This document shows, one piece after another, positions 1 through 8,655 of a stretch of 64,000 nt of DNA; position 1 is the stretch's first letter, and every line of letters starts with the position of its first letter. The DNA lies in NCBI RefSeq assembly GCF_016428595.1, contig NZ_JAELVQ010000017.1, positions 31,281-95,280 of the forward strand, in the 5' to 3' direction. Source of the DNA: Snuella sedimenti. Its GTDB lineage: Bacteria; Bacteroidota; Bacteroidia; Flavobacteriales; Flavobacteriaceae. A program made the translations under genes and the position numbers. The notes under the pieces are model-generated. The model saw only the letters and a list, made by a program, of their open reading frames with translations. It was not told the origin of the DNA and searched no databases.

Positions 1-142
1 AAAAATAGCGAAAAGAAACCTTTTGTCAATATTTTTAATAAAAACAAGCATTATGGAATTACTTTTAAAATAGTAAGAAGCATTTGTCTCTTGTAAGGAA
101 AATAACGCTATTACTTCTTATTAAATTACATTAATATTAATA

Positions 143-1438
143 TCAAGCATTGGTAGGATATTCCAGATGTCTTTCGGGGCTTTTAAAGTTCCATTTTAAT
201 GCAGCCAAACCGCCACCAATTGTAGCCATAAGGACAAAAAAGTAAAACAAATTATTCCAACCGAAGGCTTCGTTAATAGCTACAACAATGAAACCAGAAA
301 ACATTTGTCCTATAGATCCCATACCGTTAATGATTCCAGCGGCCATTCCTGCACCTTTTTTGCCGCCTACGTCCATAGAACCCGCAGTACAGATCAGCGA
401 ATCTGGTCCGTAGGTTGCCATGCCTATTAATGCAATACTCAAGATAGTGCCAAATTTGCCAAATGTAACCAGATAGGGGTGTAGAAGACAAACGCTAGCT
501 AAACCTAGCATCATCAAGGATACTGTGCTAAAACGTTTCGAATTAAAAATCTTATCGGATGTGTATCCAGCCAAAATAACCCCAAAAAAGCCTATTAATT
601 CATATACAGATGAAATATATCCCGCTTCATTAGGGTCGTATTGCAAAGACCTCTCCAAGTAAATAGGTAGCCAGAATAAAAAGGAGTACCGTGTCATTTT
701 TAAGATCATATAACAACTGGAATAAATCCAGAGCGCTTTGTTGGTAATTAACAATTTTAATATTTTAAGCTTTTCAGCCTTTGCAGATCCTCCCGTTTGA
801 AAGTTGTATTTGTCTTCTACTATAATTGGAATATTGGTTTCTTTTGGATCATTTCTAGTGAAAAGTAAATACAGAAAAGCAATTAATAATAGAATAGCTG
901 ATGGGAAAAAGAACCCCCTTTTCCAACCCAGTTCAGACATGAAATCCATATCGAATGCTGCATAGGTAGCAAAAACAGTTGCTAAAAAACCACCAGTAAC
1001 ATAACAGGTAGACCACCAGGACATAACAATACCGCGTTCGTTGGTTCTAAACCATGGTGTCATATTTTTTATTAAGCCGCTCCAGCCAGTAGATTGACCA
1101 TAGCCGTTTAAACCAATTAAGAATACAACAATAGCTACAGAGAATGTCATGCCTAAGAAAAAGTTGCCTATAGCAGCCAAAAAGAGCCCTATGGATACAA
1201 CTTTTCGAGGGCCAAAAGTATCGGATAGATAACCGTTTAAAAATTGTCCGATCGTGTAAATTAAGCTATATATAAATATAATACTAGCATAATTTGAATT
1301 GTTCAATTCGAGATCGGCAGCCATGGAACTCCATGTTACAGACAGGTTTTTTCTGCCAAAATAAAAACCGGCATAAGCAATCCATGTAAGGAAAAAAATA
1401 CGTTTTCTCCAATACTTTTGTTCTTTAGTTAGGCTCAT
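143..1438 (-). CDS. MFS transporter, organophosphate:phosphate antiporter (GlpT-like) type
   Basis: A 431-residue inner-membrane permease with about 12 hydrophobic segments. The N-terminal YAGFYFGRKNLSV (residues 22-34) and GYLSDTFGPRKV (about 69-80) match the OPA branch of the major facilitator superfamily, which includes the GlpT and UhpT organophosphate carriers. It is the last gene of the minus-strand phosphonate cluster, after PhnA, PhnY, PhnW and the XRE-cupin regulator, so import of a phosphonate such as 2-aminoethylphosphonate or phosphonoacetate is the natural inference. The substrate cannot be read from sequence. A 262-bp gap with heptamer repeats and a possible terminator separates it from the regulator gene, so it may have its own promoter. 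Confidence 0.85.
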   Translation of the reverse strand: MSLTKEQKYWRKRIFFLTWIAYAGFYFGRKNLSVTWSSMAADLELNNSNYASIIFIYSLIYTIGQFLNGYLSDTFGPRKVVSIGLFLAAIGNFFLGMTFSVAIVVFLIGLNGYGQSTGWSGLIKNMTPWFRTNERGIVMSWWSTCYVTGGFLATVFATYAAFDMDFMSELGWKRGFFFPSAILLLIAFLYLLFTRNDPKETNIPIIVEDKYNFQTGGSAKAEKLKILKLLITNKALWIYSSCYMILKMTRYSFLFWLPIYLERSLQYDPNEAGYISSVYELIGFFGVILAGYTSDKIFNSKRFSTVSLMMLGLASVCLLHPYLVTFGKFGTILSIALIGMATYGPDSLICTAGSMDVGGKKGAGMAAGIINGMGSIGQMFSGFIVVAINEAFGWNNLFYFFVLMATIGGGLAALKWNFKSPERHLEYPTNA

Positions 1439-1523
1439 TTATTATTTAGTTAAAGGTTAAATCCCTGTAATTTCATTGTAGTTATTTTAGGTTCTGTAAA
1501 TTTTCCCTACATTAAAGTTGTTT

Positions 1524-1596
1524 GGTTATTGGTTATTAGTTAATGGTTGATGGTTATTGGTTGATGGTTATTGGTTAATGGTTAATGGTTATTGGT
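1524..1596. repeat. Imperfect heptamer tandem repeat (GGTTATT/GGTTAAT/GGTTGAT)
   Basis: About ten consecutive 7-base units of the form GGTTNNT, with one interrupted unit near 1540. They lie between the XRE-cupin regulator and the MFS gene, on the 5' side of the MFS gene. Copy-number slippage could alter the leader or promoter spacing of the transporter. That consequence is inference; the repeat itself is directly visible. Confidence 0.75.
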
Positions 1597-1628
1597 GAAG
1601 AACTATTAACTTTTAACAATTAACAAAA

Positions 1629-1657
1629 GCCACCCGTGCCGTTCGGGCGGATAATTT
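1629..1657 (-). terminator. Possible intrinsic terminator after the XRE-cupin gene
   Basis: A short GC-rich hairpin with CCCG pairing CGGG around a 7-base loop, extended by flanking CC/GG pairs with one mismatch. It lies just downstream of the minus-strand regulator gene. T-rich sequence follows on both sides, so it could work in either direction. The stem is short and the call is weak. Confidence 0.35.
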
Positions 1658-1700
1658 TTTGTGTATTAGGACCTATGGATTTTCAAGCATAGTGGTTCAG

Positions 1701-2270
1701 TTAATAGGGATACTTTTGAATCATGTACATTTTGAGCATGGAAGCGGTTTCGTTGTAAATGTTTTGGACGGCATGAGGTATGGAGCCATCAAAAAACAAG
1801 GTGTCACCAGCTTCCAGCACAATGACTTCATCGTTAATGATATAATTTAGTTTTCCTTGAATGACATAAATAATTTCTTTAGCATCGGTCGAAATGGGTT
1901 CTCTGTACACATCCTTTTTTACATTAACAATATAAGTCCTTAAATTACTTTCCGATATATTGTCTGAAAACAAGAAGGTATATTCCAGTCCAACAGAATC
2001 TTCGCGATCCTCAATTGTTCCTTCTCCTTTCCTAATTAAAATATAGGGTGCGGTATTGTTAGAAGTTAGATTTAATTCTGATAAATCAATTTCTAATGAC
2101 TGCATTATTTTAAGTAAAACGGGAAGTGAAGGCGTGGTTCTGAAATTTTCAATTTTTGAAATTAAGCCAATGCTAACATCACTCATTTCAGCAACTTGCT
2201 TTAAACTTAAGTTTTTGTTTACTCTTATTCTTTTTAATTGTTTTCCGAGGTTTACTAATATATCTTCCAA
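1701..2270 (-). CDS. XRE-family regulator with C-terminal cupin domain
   Basis: A 189-residue cytoplasmic transcription factor. Residues about 6-60 form a lambda-repressor-type helix-turn-helix (LKQVAEMSDVSIGLISKIEN) and residues about 110-185 a cupin_2 beta-barrel (EIIYVIQGKLNYIINDE, then GDTLFFDGSIPHAVQN). Regulators of this layout usually sense a small ligand in the cupin and control the adjacent catabolic operon. It starts 15 bp after the PhnW-like gene in the same direction, so it very likely regulates this phosphonate operon. The ligand is unknown; AEP or phosphonoacetaldehyde are guesses. The 3550-3588 inverted repeat is a candidate operator. Confidence 0.85.
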   Translation of the reverse strand: MEDILVNLGKQLKRIRVNKNLSLKQVAEMSDVSIGLISKIENFRTTPSLPVLLKIMQSLEIDLSELNLTSNNTAPYILIRKGEGTIEDREDSVGLEYTFLFSDNISESNLRTYIVNVKKDVYREPISTDAKEIIYVIQGKLNYIINDEVIVLEAGDTLFFDGSIPHAVQNIYNETASMLKMYMIQKYPY

Positions 2271-2285
2271 AATTTAAGGTTTTAA

Positions 2286-3398
2286 TTATTGTATAAATTT
2301 TATCTCTACAAGATAAGATTTTAATACTTTTAAAAAAGCCTCAATGTCCTTATAATCTATTTGTCCGATATTGGAAATTCTAAAGGTATCGTAGTTGTTT
2401 ACTTTTCCAGGGTATATCGTAAAACCCCTTTCAAAAAAGTAGTCGTGCATAGCGTTAAAATCATAAGCATCTGTATTGGGTTCTATAATGGATGTAATAA
2501 TTTTAGAATGGTATTTTTTGTCTATCAGGTATTCTAGGCCAAGTGATTCTAAACCAGAAATTAATGTTTCCCAAGACTTACTATAGCGAGCATAACGTCC
2601 TTCTATGGTTTCTTCCTGTGTTTCAATAATAGCTTGTTTTAGCGCATAAAATGTTTGAACAGGAGGTGTAAATCGTGTTTGGTGTGTTTTTTCGAAATAG
2701 GCGTATTGTGCGTACAGGTTAAGGTATAGATTTCGCATAGGAATGGAAGCGGTTGATTCTAGCACCTTTTTGTTACAAATTGCAAAACCAATACCAGCCA
2801 TACCCTGTATGTTTTTATTGGAGCTTGCAGCCAGATAATCAATGTGCATGGTTTCCATATCTACAGGAATAGCGGCAAAGCCACTCATGGAATCTACTAT
2901 AAAGCTAATGTTATGTTGTTTACAAATTTCACCAACAGCCGTAATATCATTTAGTAAACCAGTGGTAGTTTCATGGTGAATCATGGCCAAATGGGTGAGG
3001 CCATTGGTGTTTTTAATTAAAGACTCAAGGGCATTTAGGTCTATAGGCTCTATGGACGACGATTCGAAAGCAACGGTTTCAATTTTGTAAACCTCTGTTA
3101 TTTGTCGCATACGTTTACCGTAAGCACCATTATCTATAATTAAGATTTTGCCATTCTCGGGGATTACAGAGCTTAAGATAGCTTCTACTGTTGCTGTTCC
3201 AGAACCTCCAAAAAGTACAGTGGCATAATCTGCTGTATTGCCTACAAATTTTGTGATTTCTGTCGAACAGAATTCCATGAGATCTCCAAATTCTTGTTCG
3301 CGTGGACAGATGTCTGATACTGCTTGTGCCCATTTAACAGTATCTGTTGTTGTTGCTGGACCAGGGTTCAATAGTATATTTCGTGTAATTGGTTTCAT
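2286..3398 (-). CDS. phnW: 2-aminoethylphosphonate--pyruvate transaminase (PhnW-like)
   Basis: A PLP-dependent fold-type I (class V) aminotransferase expected to convert 2-aminoethylphosphonate plus pyruvate to phosphonoacetaldehyde plus alanine. Visible hallmarks are the N-terminal LNPGPATT block, the glycine-rich LFGGSGTATVEA cofactor loop, VDSMSG with the PLP-ring aspartate (D169 in this numbering) and SSNKNIQG with the probable Schiff-base lysine (K195). The reading frame stays open to an ATG at 3446. The ATG at 3398 is preferred because family members begin about ten residues before the TPGP/NPGP block; it gives a normal length of 370. Next to PhnY and PhnA, it supplies their substrate. 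A related alanine-glyoxylate-type aminotransferase is the alternative, made unlikely by context. Confidence 0.88.
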   Translation of the reverse strand: MKPITRNILLNPGPATTTDTVKWAQAVSDICPREQEFGDLMEFCSTEITKFVGNTADYATVLFGGSGTATVEAILSSVIPENGKILIIDNGAYGKRMRQITEVYKIETVAFESSSIEPIDLNALESLIKNTNGLTHLAMIHHETTTGLLNDITAVGEICKQHNISFIVDSMSGFAAIPVDMETMHIDYLAASSNKNIQGMAGIGFAICNKKVLESTASIPMRNLYLNLYAQYAYFEKTHQTRFTPPVQTFYALKQAIIETQEETIEGRYARYSKSWETLISGLESLGLEYLIDKKYHSKIITSIIEPNTDAYDFNAMHDYFFERGFTIYPGKVNNYDTFRISNIGQIDYKDIEAFLKVLKSYLVEIKFIQ

Positions 3399-3549
3399 AG
3401 GTTTGTTTTTGATATTAAAGCTCTCAAGTAGCATCCGTATATTCATATATTTGATGAGATGAGCATTTACGGATGTTTTATTAGGAGTGCGTTATTTTAA
3501 TAATTTAATGGTTTTAACTAATTGCGAAAAGTGCTTAATTCAATTGCTA

Positions 3550-3588
3550 TATCGGTCACAGGTATTTAGTAATTACTTGTGACCGATA
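3550..3588. promoter_or_regulatory. Perfect 11-bp inverted repeat between the PhnY and PhnW genes
   Basis: TATCGGTCACA at 3550-3560 is perfectly inverted at 3578-3588, and GTA/TAC pairing extends it inward past one mismatch. It sits in the roughly 200-bp gap between the PhnY stop and the PhnW start. No T-run follows on the minus strand, so it looks less like a terminator and more like an operator or an mRNA-stabilising hairpin. The neighbouring XRE-cupin protein is a plausible ligand. Confidence 0.55.
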
Positions 3589-3600
3589 GTATATGGATGA

Positions 3601-5082
3601 CTAGGCAATATCCCATGGGAGTGAATATGTTTTTATGTAAGTATAGCCTTTCATGGCTTCTATAACGCCTTCTTTGTAACCTAATCCAGAATCTTTAACA
3701 CCTCCAAATGGTGTCCATTCCAACCTGTAACTAGGTGCTTCGTTAACATTTACTGTGCCAGTATCCAGTTCGGTTATAACCCGTTGTATGGAAGGCCAAT
3801 GATTGCTTACTACACCTCCAGATAATCCATACGGTGTGTCGTTGGCTATTTCGATGGCTTCATCTAAGGTTGAAAAGCGGATAATAGGCGCTACCGGTCC
3901 AAAGGTTTCTTTAGCAACTACTTCATGGTCATTTTTAATGTGGTCTAATACTGTTGGAGCAAACAAAGCACCTTCCCGTTTATTTCCAGCTAGGCAAACC
4001 GCTCCATTTTTTATGGCATCTTGCACACGTCGTTCCATTTCAATAGCAGCTTCTTCGGTAATAACCGTTCCCATGTCGTTGGTTTCGTCATATGGGTTGC
4101 CATATTTAATGGTTTTTACGCGTTCGGCTAGTTTGGCAGCATAAGCATCGGCAATGCTTTCGTGTACCAATATTCTTCGAATAGCAGTACAGCGTTGGGC
4201 GGAGTTTTTAAAGGTTCCTGCCATGGTAACTTCAACAGCTTCGTCAATATCGGCATCATCCAAAACAAGTAAGGCAGAACTGCCACCAAGTTCAAGGACA
4301 AGCTTTTTATAACCAGCTTTCGAAGCTATTATTTTTCCAATTTTGCTGCCTCCAGTAAACGAAACCATAGTAATATCTGGGTGTACCGTCATCATTTCTG
4401 AAGTTGCTTGAATATCTTTCCCGTTAATACAGTTGAGCATGTTTGCAGGTAAGCCACAATCTAAAGCCAATTGCGCAAAGTAATAGGCAGAAAGCGGTGT
4501 TCTTTCAGATGGTTTTAAAACTACGGTGTTATTGGTAGCAATCGCAGGGGCAATTTTATGTACCACTTGATTCATTGGGTGGTTAAAAGGCGTGATAGCA
4601 CTTATCAAACCTAAAGGTACGCGCGTCGTGTAGATGCGTCGTGGTTTTCCATTTTTGGAAACATCACAAGGAAATACTTGGGAGTCATCGTCTAGGGTTT
4701 TCATGGCAGAAAAGCGTAAAACATCAGAAACACGGCTAGCTTCGTAACGCGTGTCTTTTAAACATAATCCCGTTTCATCTGTTATCATTTGACTCACTTC
4801 ATCAACACGTTTTTCAAGGGCATCAGCAATTTTATTTAAAATTTCATAACGTTCATAACGTGTTAAATTTATTTTAGTGTTTTTAGTGTCCTTTAAAACT
4901 TGATCCAAGGTATCAGTGTTTATAGAAGCCACCCTGCCTACTAGTTTTTTAGTATAAGGATTGTGCACCTCTATCCATTCTCCAGTACTAACTTGTTTAC
5001 CATTTATAATAGCACCAAACTCAATGATTCCATCGCTATTTTTATGACCTTCTTTTTCTAAAATTCCAACTTGTTCATTCAT
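3601..5082 (-). CDS. phnY: Phosphonoacetaldehyde dehydrogenase (PhnY-type aldehyde dehydrogenase)
   Basis: A 493-residue NAD(P)-dependent aldehyde dehydrogenase, a normal length for the family. It carries the Rossmann motif FTGGSKIG (about 243-250), the general-base motif LELGGS with E264, and the catalytic cysteine C298 in NSAQRCTA. Lying between PhnA and PhnW genes, it is assigned the PhnY step: oxidation of phosphonoacetaldehyde to phosphonoacetate. With PhnW and PhnA this gives the hydrolytic route from AEP to acetate and phosphate, which does not need C-P lyase. The family assignment is firm; the substrate rests mainly on gene context. Confidence 0.88.
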   Translation of the reverse strand: MNEQVGILEKEGHKNSDGIIEFGAIINGKQVSTGEWIEVHNPYTKKLVGRVASINTDTLDQVLKDTKNTKINLTRYERYEILNKIADALEKRVDEVSQMITDETGLCLKDTRYEASRVSDVLRFSAMKTLDDDSQVFPCDVSKNGKPRRIYTTRVPLGLISAITPFNHPMNQVVHKIAPAIATNNTVVLKPSERTPLSAYYFAQLALDCGLPANMLNCINGKDIQATSEMMTVHPDITMVSFTGGSKIGKIIASKAGYKKLVLELGGSSALLVLDDADIDEAVEVTMAGTFKNSAQRCTAIRRILVHESIADAYAAKLAERVKTIKYGNPYDETNDMGTVITEEAAIEMERRVQDAIKNGAVCLAGNKREGALFAPTVLDHIKNDHEVVAKETFGPVAPIIRFSTLDEAIEIANDTPYGLSGGVVSNHWPSIQRVITELDTGTVNVNEAPSYRLEWTPFGGVKDSGLGYKEGVIEAMKGYTYIKTYSLPWDIA

Positions 5083-5208
5083 CTGTTTATTTTTTATTGT
5101 TCTTTATTGGTCAGATGTAATTCGCCATGAAGCATTTTGGATTGGGATCCAGAATTGTTATGGCTCATTTCATAATTTTGCATTTAATAGTTTTTGTTTT
5201 ACTCCAGT

Positions 5209-6420
5209 TTAAAATCCGTTAGAAAGGAAATGGAATAGATCAAAGTTTCTACACGTTCCAGATGCTAATTTTTCGGCGTAGGTATCGTTTAATTTTTTGT
5301 TGAAAATCATAGGCACTACCTGGCAGTGTTCACTACCGTGGGAACGTAAACCTTCTTTTACTTTGTCAAGATCGTGCCATTCCGGTGTTCTTCCTATGGT
5401 TGTAGCGGCATCAGATAACACGACTAAGTCTCCAATTCTATCTGAAGGTAATTCGAAAGCTTCGACAGCTTCTACATTGGTTAAAACTTTTTCAATGCCA
5501 TCTAAGCTTAATAAGTAAGTCTTGGCGGCTTCTAATTGTGATTTGTCATCAAGATATAGTGTTCCATAACCTCCCAAAGCACCATGATGTACAACGTAAG
5601 GATCGGTAATAGGTAGGATAACACGGGTTTTAATACCTTGTTCGTTTAATAATTTTTCTATGAACTGTACTTTAGGGGAACCATCGGCATTGGTTTTTGC
5701 TTCCATACCGTGGTCGGCAGTTACACCAACAATAGCACCTAATTTATCAAGCTCTCCCAGCCAATGATCAATTTTTGCTAAAAAGTCGTTAGCACCTTCG
5801 CTTCCCGGGGCATATTTATGTTGAACAAAATCGGTAGTCGTTAAGTACATAACATCATAGTGATCGCGTTGTAAAAGTTTAGCGCCTGCCTCTATACAAT
5901 AAACGGATATGTAAGGATCGTATATACCAGGTCTTTCTTTACCCATTAAATCACTTTCAACATTTTCAATGCCGTTTTCTTCTAAAGTCGCTTGATCTGC
6001 AAATTCAGCGGAAAAACAAATGCCATCTAAATTATGGGCTAGCATTTTTCTTAATTTGTCTTTTGCGGTAACGACAGCAACTTTACGACCGTTATGGCTT
6101 AGCTCTGATAAGATAGTTGGAACTTTTAAGTATTTCGGATCGTTCATCATGACTTCTTCCTGTAATTCCGTATCCCAATAAAAATTGCCACAAATGCCGT
6201 TTACTTTTGGAGGTACACCAGTAGTGATAGCCATGTTGTTAGGGTTTGTAAACGAAGGGATAACACTTTTCACCAATCCCATCGAGCCTTCTTTAATAAA
6301 ACGCTGTAAGTTTGGCATAACATCTTTTGCCTTTTCGTAATAGGGGTATGACGTACCGTCCATACATATGCCTATAATCGTCTTCTTTTGTTTTGGATAC
6401 TCTCTGTTGTTAATTTTCAT
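5209..6420 (-). CDS. phnA: Phosphonoacetate hydrolase PhnA
   Basis: A 403-residue alkaline-phosphatase-superfamily enzyme that splits phosphonoacetate into acetate and phosphate using two metal ions, probably zinc. Visible ligands and motifs are D21 in CMDGTS, the predicted nucleophile T58 in PSFTNPNN, TTDFVQHKYAPG (D and H ligands), TADHGMEAK (DH ligands) and the C-terminal HGSEH. The pattern matches PhnA more closely than generic nucleotide pyrophosphatases. There is no signal peptide, so it is cytoplasmic. It is the first gene of the minus-strand operon, 126 bp upstream of the PhnY gene. A perfect -7 element lies 36 bp before its ATG. Confidence 0.9.
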   Translation of the reverse strand: MKINNREYPKQKKTIIGICMDGTSYPYYEKAKDVMPNLQRFIKEGSMGLVKSVIPSFTNPNNMAITTGVPPKVNGICGNFYWDTELQEEVMMNDPKYLKVPTILSELSHNGRKVAVVTAKDKLRKMLAHNLDGICFSAEFADQATLEENGIENVESDLMGKERPGIYDPYISVYCIEAGAKLLQRDHYDVMYLTTTDFVQHKYAPGSEGANDFLAKIDHWLGELDKLGAIVGVTADHGMEAKTNADGSPKVQFIEKLLNEQGIKTRVILPITDPYVVHHGALGGYGTLYLDDKSQLEAAKTYLLSLDGIEKVLTNVEAVEAFELPSDRIGDLVVLSDAATTIGRTPEWHDLDKVKEGLRSHGSEHCQVVPMIFNKKLNDTYAEKLASGTCRNFDLFHFLSNGF

Positions 6421-6455
6421 TGTGTATTTTGTAATAGTTATCTTTAAAATTTTAA

Positions 6456-6463
6456 CAAATGTA
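6456..6463 (-). promoter_or_regulatory. Candidate Bacteroidota -7 element for the phnA operon
   Basis: On the minus strand this reads TACATTTG, a perfect match to the Bacteroidetes primary-sigma -7 consensus TAnnTTTG, and ends 35 bp before the PhnA ATG. No TTTG -33 element is found at the usual spacing, so the promoter may depend on an activator. Confidence 0.4.
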
Positions 6464-6538
6464 AAATAATTTTACAATTAATATAATATTTGAGAATAAA
6501 AATTGACATATATTATAATTTTTTAACATTAATATCTT

Positions 6539-6546
6539 TATATTTG
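6539..6546 (+). promoter_or_regulatory. Candidate -7 element for the divergent flavoenzyme gene
   Basis: TATATTTG matches the TAnnTTTG -7 consensus on the plus strand, about 163 bp upstream of the flavoenzyme ATG, in the 289-bp divergent region. There is no convincing -33 box at standard spacing. Confidence 0.3.
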
Positions 6547-6709
6547 TGAAGAACAGTAAATGATGTAAAGAGAGTAATTCAATGTTACCGAAAGTTTACT
6601 ATTAGGTTAAACGTTTTACCATTATGAAAAAACATTGTAGTTTAAGTTAAATTTGAATTTGTTTTAAATCATAGTAAAAAGGTTAGGGTTAAATCAAAAT
6701 ATTTTATTG

Positions 6710-7930
6710 ATGGGAAAAAAAGTTGTTGTAATAGGTGGTGGTACCATTGGGGCTGGAGTAGCATATTATGTTAGTAAAATGGGGAATGCTGAAGTAACAT
6801 TGGTAGATCGCGATTACATTGGCAGTGGCAATACGGCAGCAGCAGCATCGTTAGTAACTTTAGCCAGAACAAAAAAACCAATTATTCCTTTGGTTATGGA
6901 AACCATGTTGGCTATAGGGGAGATGGAAGCTTTGTTGGGAGAACCTTCTGGTGTTATGAAGGTGGGGAGTATTCATGTGGTAGCATCCGATACTTCTGAA
7001 AAAAGTGTTAGGAATCTTATGGAAATAGCTAAAGAGTTTGGATTGGAACATGAATGGATTACTGCTGAAGATATTAAGAAACGGTTGCCTTGGATCGACA
7101 TTTCTGAAGTTAGAGGTGGCGCTTTTATGAAAGATGATTGTTATATGGAATCGACCGTTTTAGCTAATAACTTTGCTAAAGCCGCTAAATTATGTGGCGC
7201 GACTATTAAGCAGTATACGAATGTAGAAGAAATTTTATGTAAACAAGGAAGCGTAACAGGGGTGAAGACAAATAAGGGGGTGATTGATTGCGATGTTGTA
7301 GTCGATGCAGCAGGAGCTTGGAGTAATATGCTGTCTATGCAAGTGAATGAGGCTATTCCCATGGCACCGGTAAGAAGTATTTATTGGATCACTGGACGAC
7401 GACCAGGCCTGTTTAATCCCAATCAGCCCATGGCTATTTTTCCAGATGCTTCTGCGTATTGTAGGCCAGAAGGTGAAGCCTTGCTTTTTGGGATACGAGA
7501 TAAAACGGGTTTGCATGTGGATCCGAAAGCTTTACCTAACAGCATGCACGGATATAATATGATAAGTGAAGATGAATCTTGGGACATACTAATGAATGAA
7601 GGTGAAAAATTTCAGGAATTTTTTCCAGAGTTTCAGGATATGGAAATAGCCCACTGTATTTCTGGGATTTCTACCTATACACCAGATGCGTCACTAACAC
7701 TGGGGAAAGCAAAAAATGTGGAAGGACTCTATGTTGCTACAGGTTGTTCGGGAGCGGGTGTGGCTACTTCGGGAGGTTACGGGCGTATTATAGCGGAATT
7801 AATTTACAATATACCATTGTTTACGAATATTGATTCGTTTAGTATGGAACGTTTTGGTAACTTCGATCCGTTTGATGCTATTTTTAGACAGCAATGTGCA
7901 AATGCGCGTTCTAATAAAAAAGAAGGTTGA
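6710..7930 (+). CDS. FAD-dependent amino acid oxidase-family (DAO) oxidoreductase
   Basis: A 406-residue flavoenzyme of the glycine/sarcosine oxidase fold. The N-terminal dinucleotide loop is VVVIGGGTIGAG (residues about 5-16), VVVDAAGAWS is the second FAD-binding motif (about 197-206), and GCSGAGVATSGGYG near the C-terminus closes the fold. A TTG three bases upstream keeps the frame open, but ATG at 6710 is the sensible start. It is divergent from the phnA operon. Recurrent DAO flavoenzymes of phosphonate clusters (the PbfC/PbfD class) oxidise AEP or N-methyl-AEP to phosphonoacetaldehyde, and that is the best contextual guess. Glycine or sarcosine oxidase activity is the alternative. No signal peptide, so cytoplasmic. 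Confidence 0.8.
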   Translation: MGKKVVVIGGGTIGAGVAYYVSKMGNAEVTLVDRDYIGSGNTAAAASLVTLARTKKPIIPLVMETMLAIGEMEALLGEPSGVMKVGSIHVVASDTSEKSVRNLMEIAKEFGLEHEWITAEDIKKRLPWIDISEVRGGAFMKDDCYMESTVLANNFAKAAKLCGATIKQYTNVEEILCKQGSVTGVKTNKGVIDCDVVVDAAGAWSNMLSMQVNEAIPMAPVRSIYWITGRRPGLFNPNQPMAIFPDASAYCRPEGEALLFGIRDKTGLHVDPKALPNSMHGYNMISEDESWDILMNEGEKFQEFFPEFQDMEIAHCISGISTYTPDASLTLGKAKNVEGLYVATGCSGAGVATSGGYGRIIAELIYNIPLFTNIDSFSMERFGNFDPFDAIFRQQCANARSNKKEG

Positions 7931-8000
7931 ATAGTTTAAATATAATTACTTAAAACCGTATTTTTTTAAATATTTAAATTAGTTACTTGAGGGGTTAAAT

Positions 8001-8585
8001 ATGATGGAGAGAGTCTTATCTGCTAGAGAATCCGTGTTTCTCCGTTTTAAACGGGGAGATGAGGTAGCTTTTAAATTTTATTTCGATAAGTACTACAATA
8101 ATATTGTTGGTTTTTGTGTGCAGTTTTTGCACGATGAAGATAAGGCTAAAAGTGTTGCCCAAGAGGCTTTCATTAAATTGTGGCTTAATAGGGAAAAGGT
8201 GAGTAAAAAGACTGGTATACCTGCATTCCTTTACACCGCTGCTAAGTCAAAATGCTTAAATCAGATTAGACATAACAAAGTGGTTTCTAAGTATAAGGAC
8301 TTTAAATTGCAGGAAAAAGAACAGCAGTTGAACCAAGAGGTCTTGCAAGCGTTGAATTTTGATTCCATGAATCTTACCGAATTAAAAGAGACTATAGATA
8401 AGGCGATCCAGGATTTGCCAGAGCGCTGTAGAGAGGTTTTTATAAAACGCCGAATCGAAAATAAAAAGAATAGGGAAATAGCTGAAGAATTGGGAGTCTC
8501 CGTTAAGGCGGTAGAAGCTAATATGACACGAGCTATCAAGGAGCTTAATATAAAGTTGGCGCATTACTTATCGGTGTTTTTGTAA
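8001..8585 (+). CDS. ECF-family RNA polymerase sigma factor, first SusCD module
   Basis: A 194-residue sigma-70 family ECF factor. Region 2 spans about residues 20-90 (FCVQFLHDEDKAKSVAQEAF), and region 4 about 130-185 (PERCREVFIKRRIENKKN, then an HTH with LGVSVKAVEANMTRAIKEL). The next gene encodes a FecR anti-sigma factor and the one after a SusC with an STN domain. This is the FecI/FecR/FecA-like trans-envelope switch typical of Bacteroidota glycan loci: ligand on the SusC releases the sigma factor, which activates the module. A second ATG at codon 2 is equally possible as the start. Confidence 0.92.
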   Translation: MMERVLSARESVFLRFKRGDEVAFKFYFDKYYNNIVGFCVQFLHDEDKAKSVAQEAFIKLWLNREKVSKKTGIPAFLYTAAKSKCLNQIRHNKVVSKYKDFKLQEKEQQLNQEVLQALNFDSMNLTELKETIDKAIQDLPERCREVFIKRRIENKKNREIAEELGVSVKAVEANMTRAIKELNIKLAHYLSVFL

Positions 8586-8655
8586 TTGTTTTTAATAATT
8601 CATAAAAAAATAAACTTTTAATATAGGGTATATAGAGTTTGAAGTGTACAAACTA

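Noticed and set aside
1659..1850. Plus-strand ORF of 63 codons over the 3' end of the XRE-cupin gene.
   Set aside because: It is antisense to a well-supported coding sequence and has no family features.
3399..3446. Upstream extension of the PhnW-like gene to an ATG at 3446.
   Set aside because: It would add 16 residues before the conserved N-terminal block that family members lack; kept only as an alternative start.
5094..5183. A 29-codon ORF (minus strand) in the gap between the PhnA and PhnY genes, starting MQNYEMSHNN.
   Set aside because: Low-complexity, polar, no recognisable motif or start signal; most likely a chance ORF in the leader of the PhnY gene.
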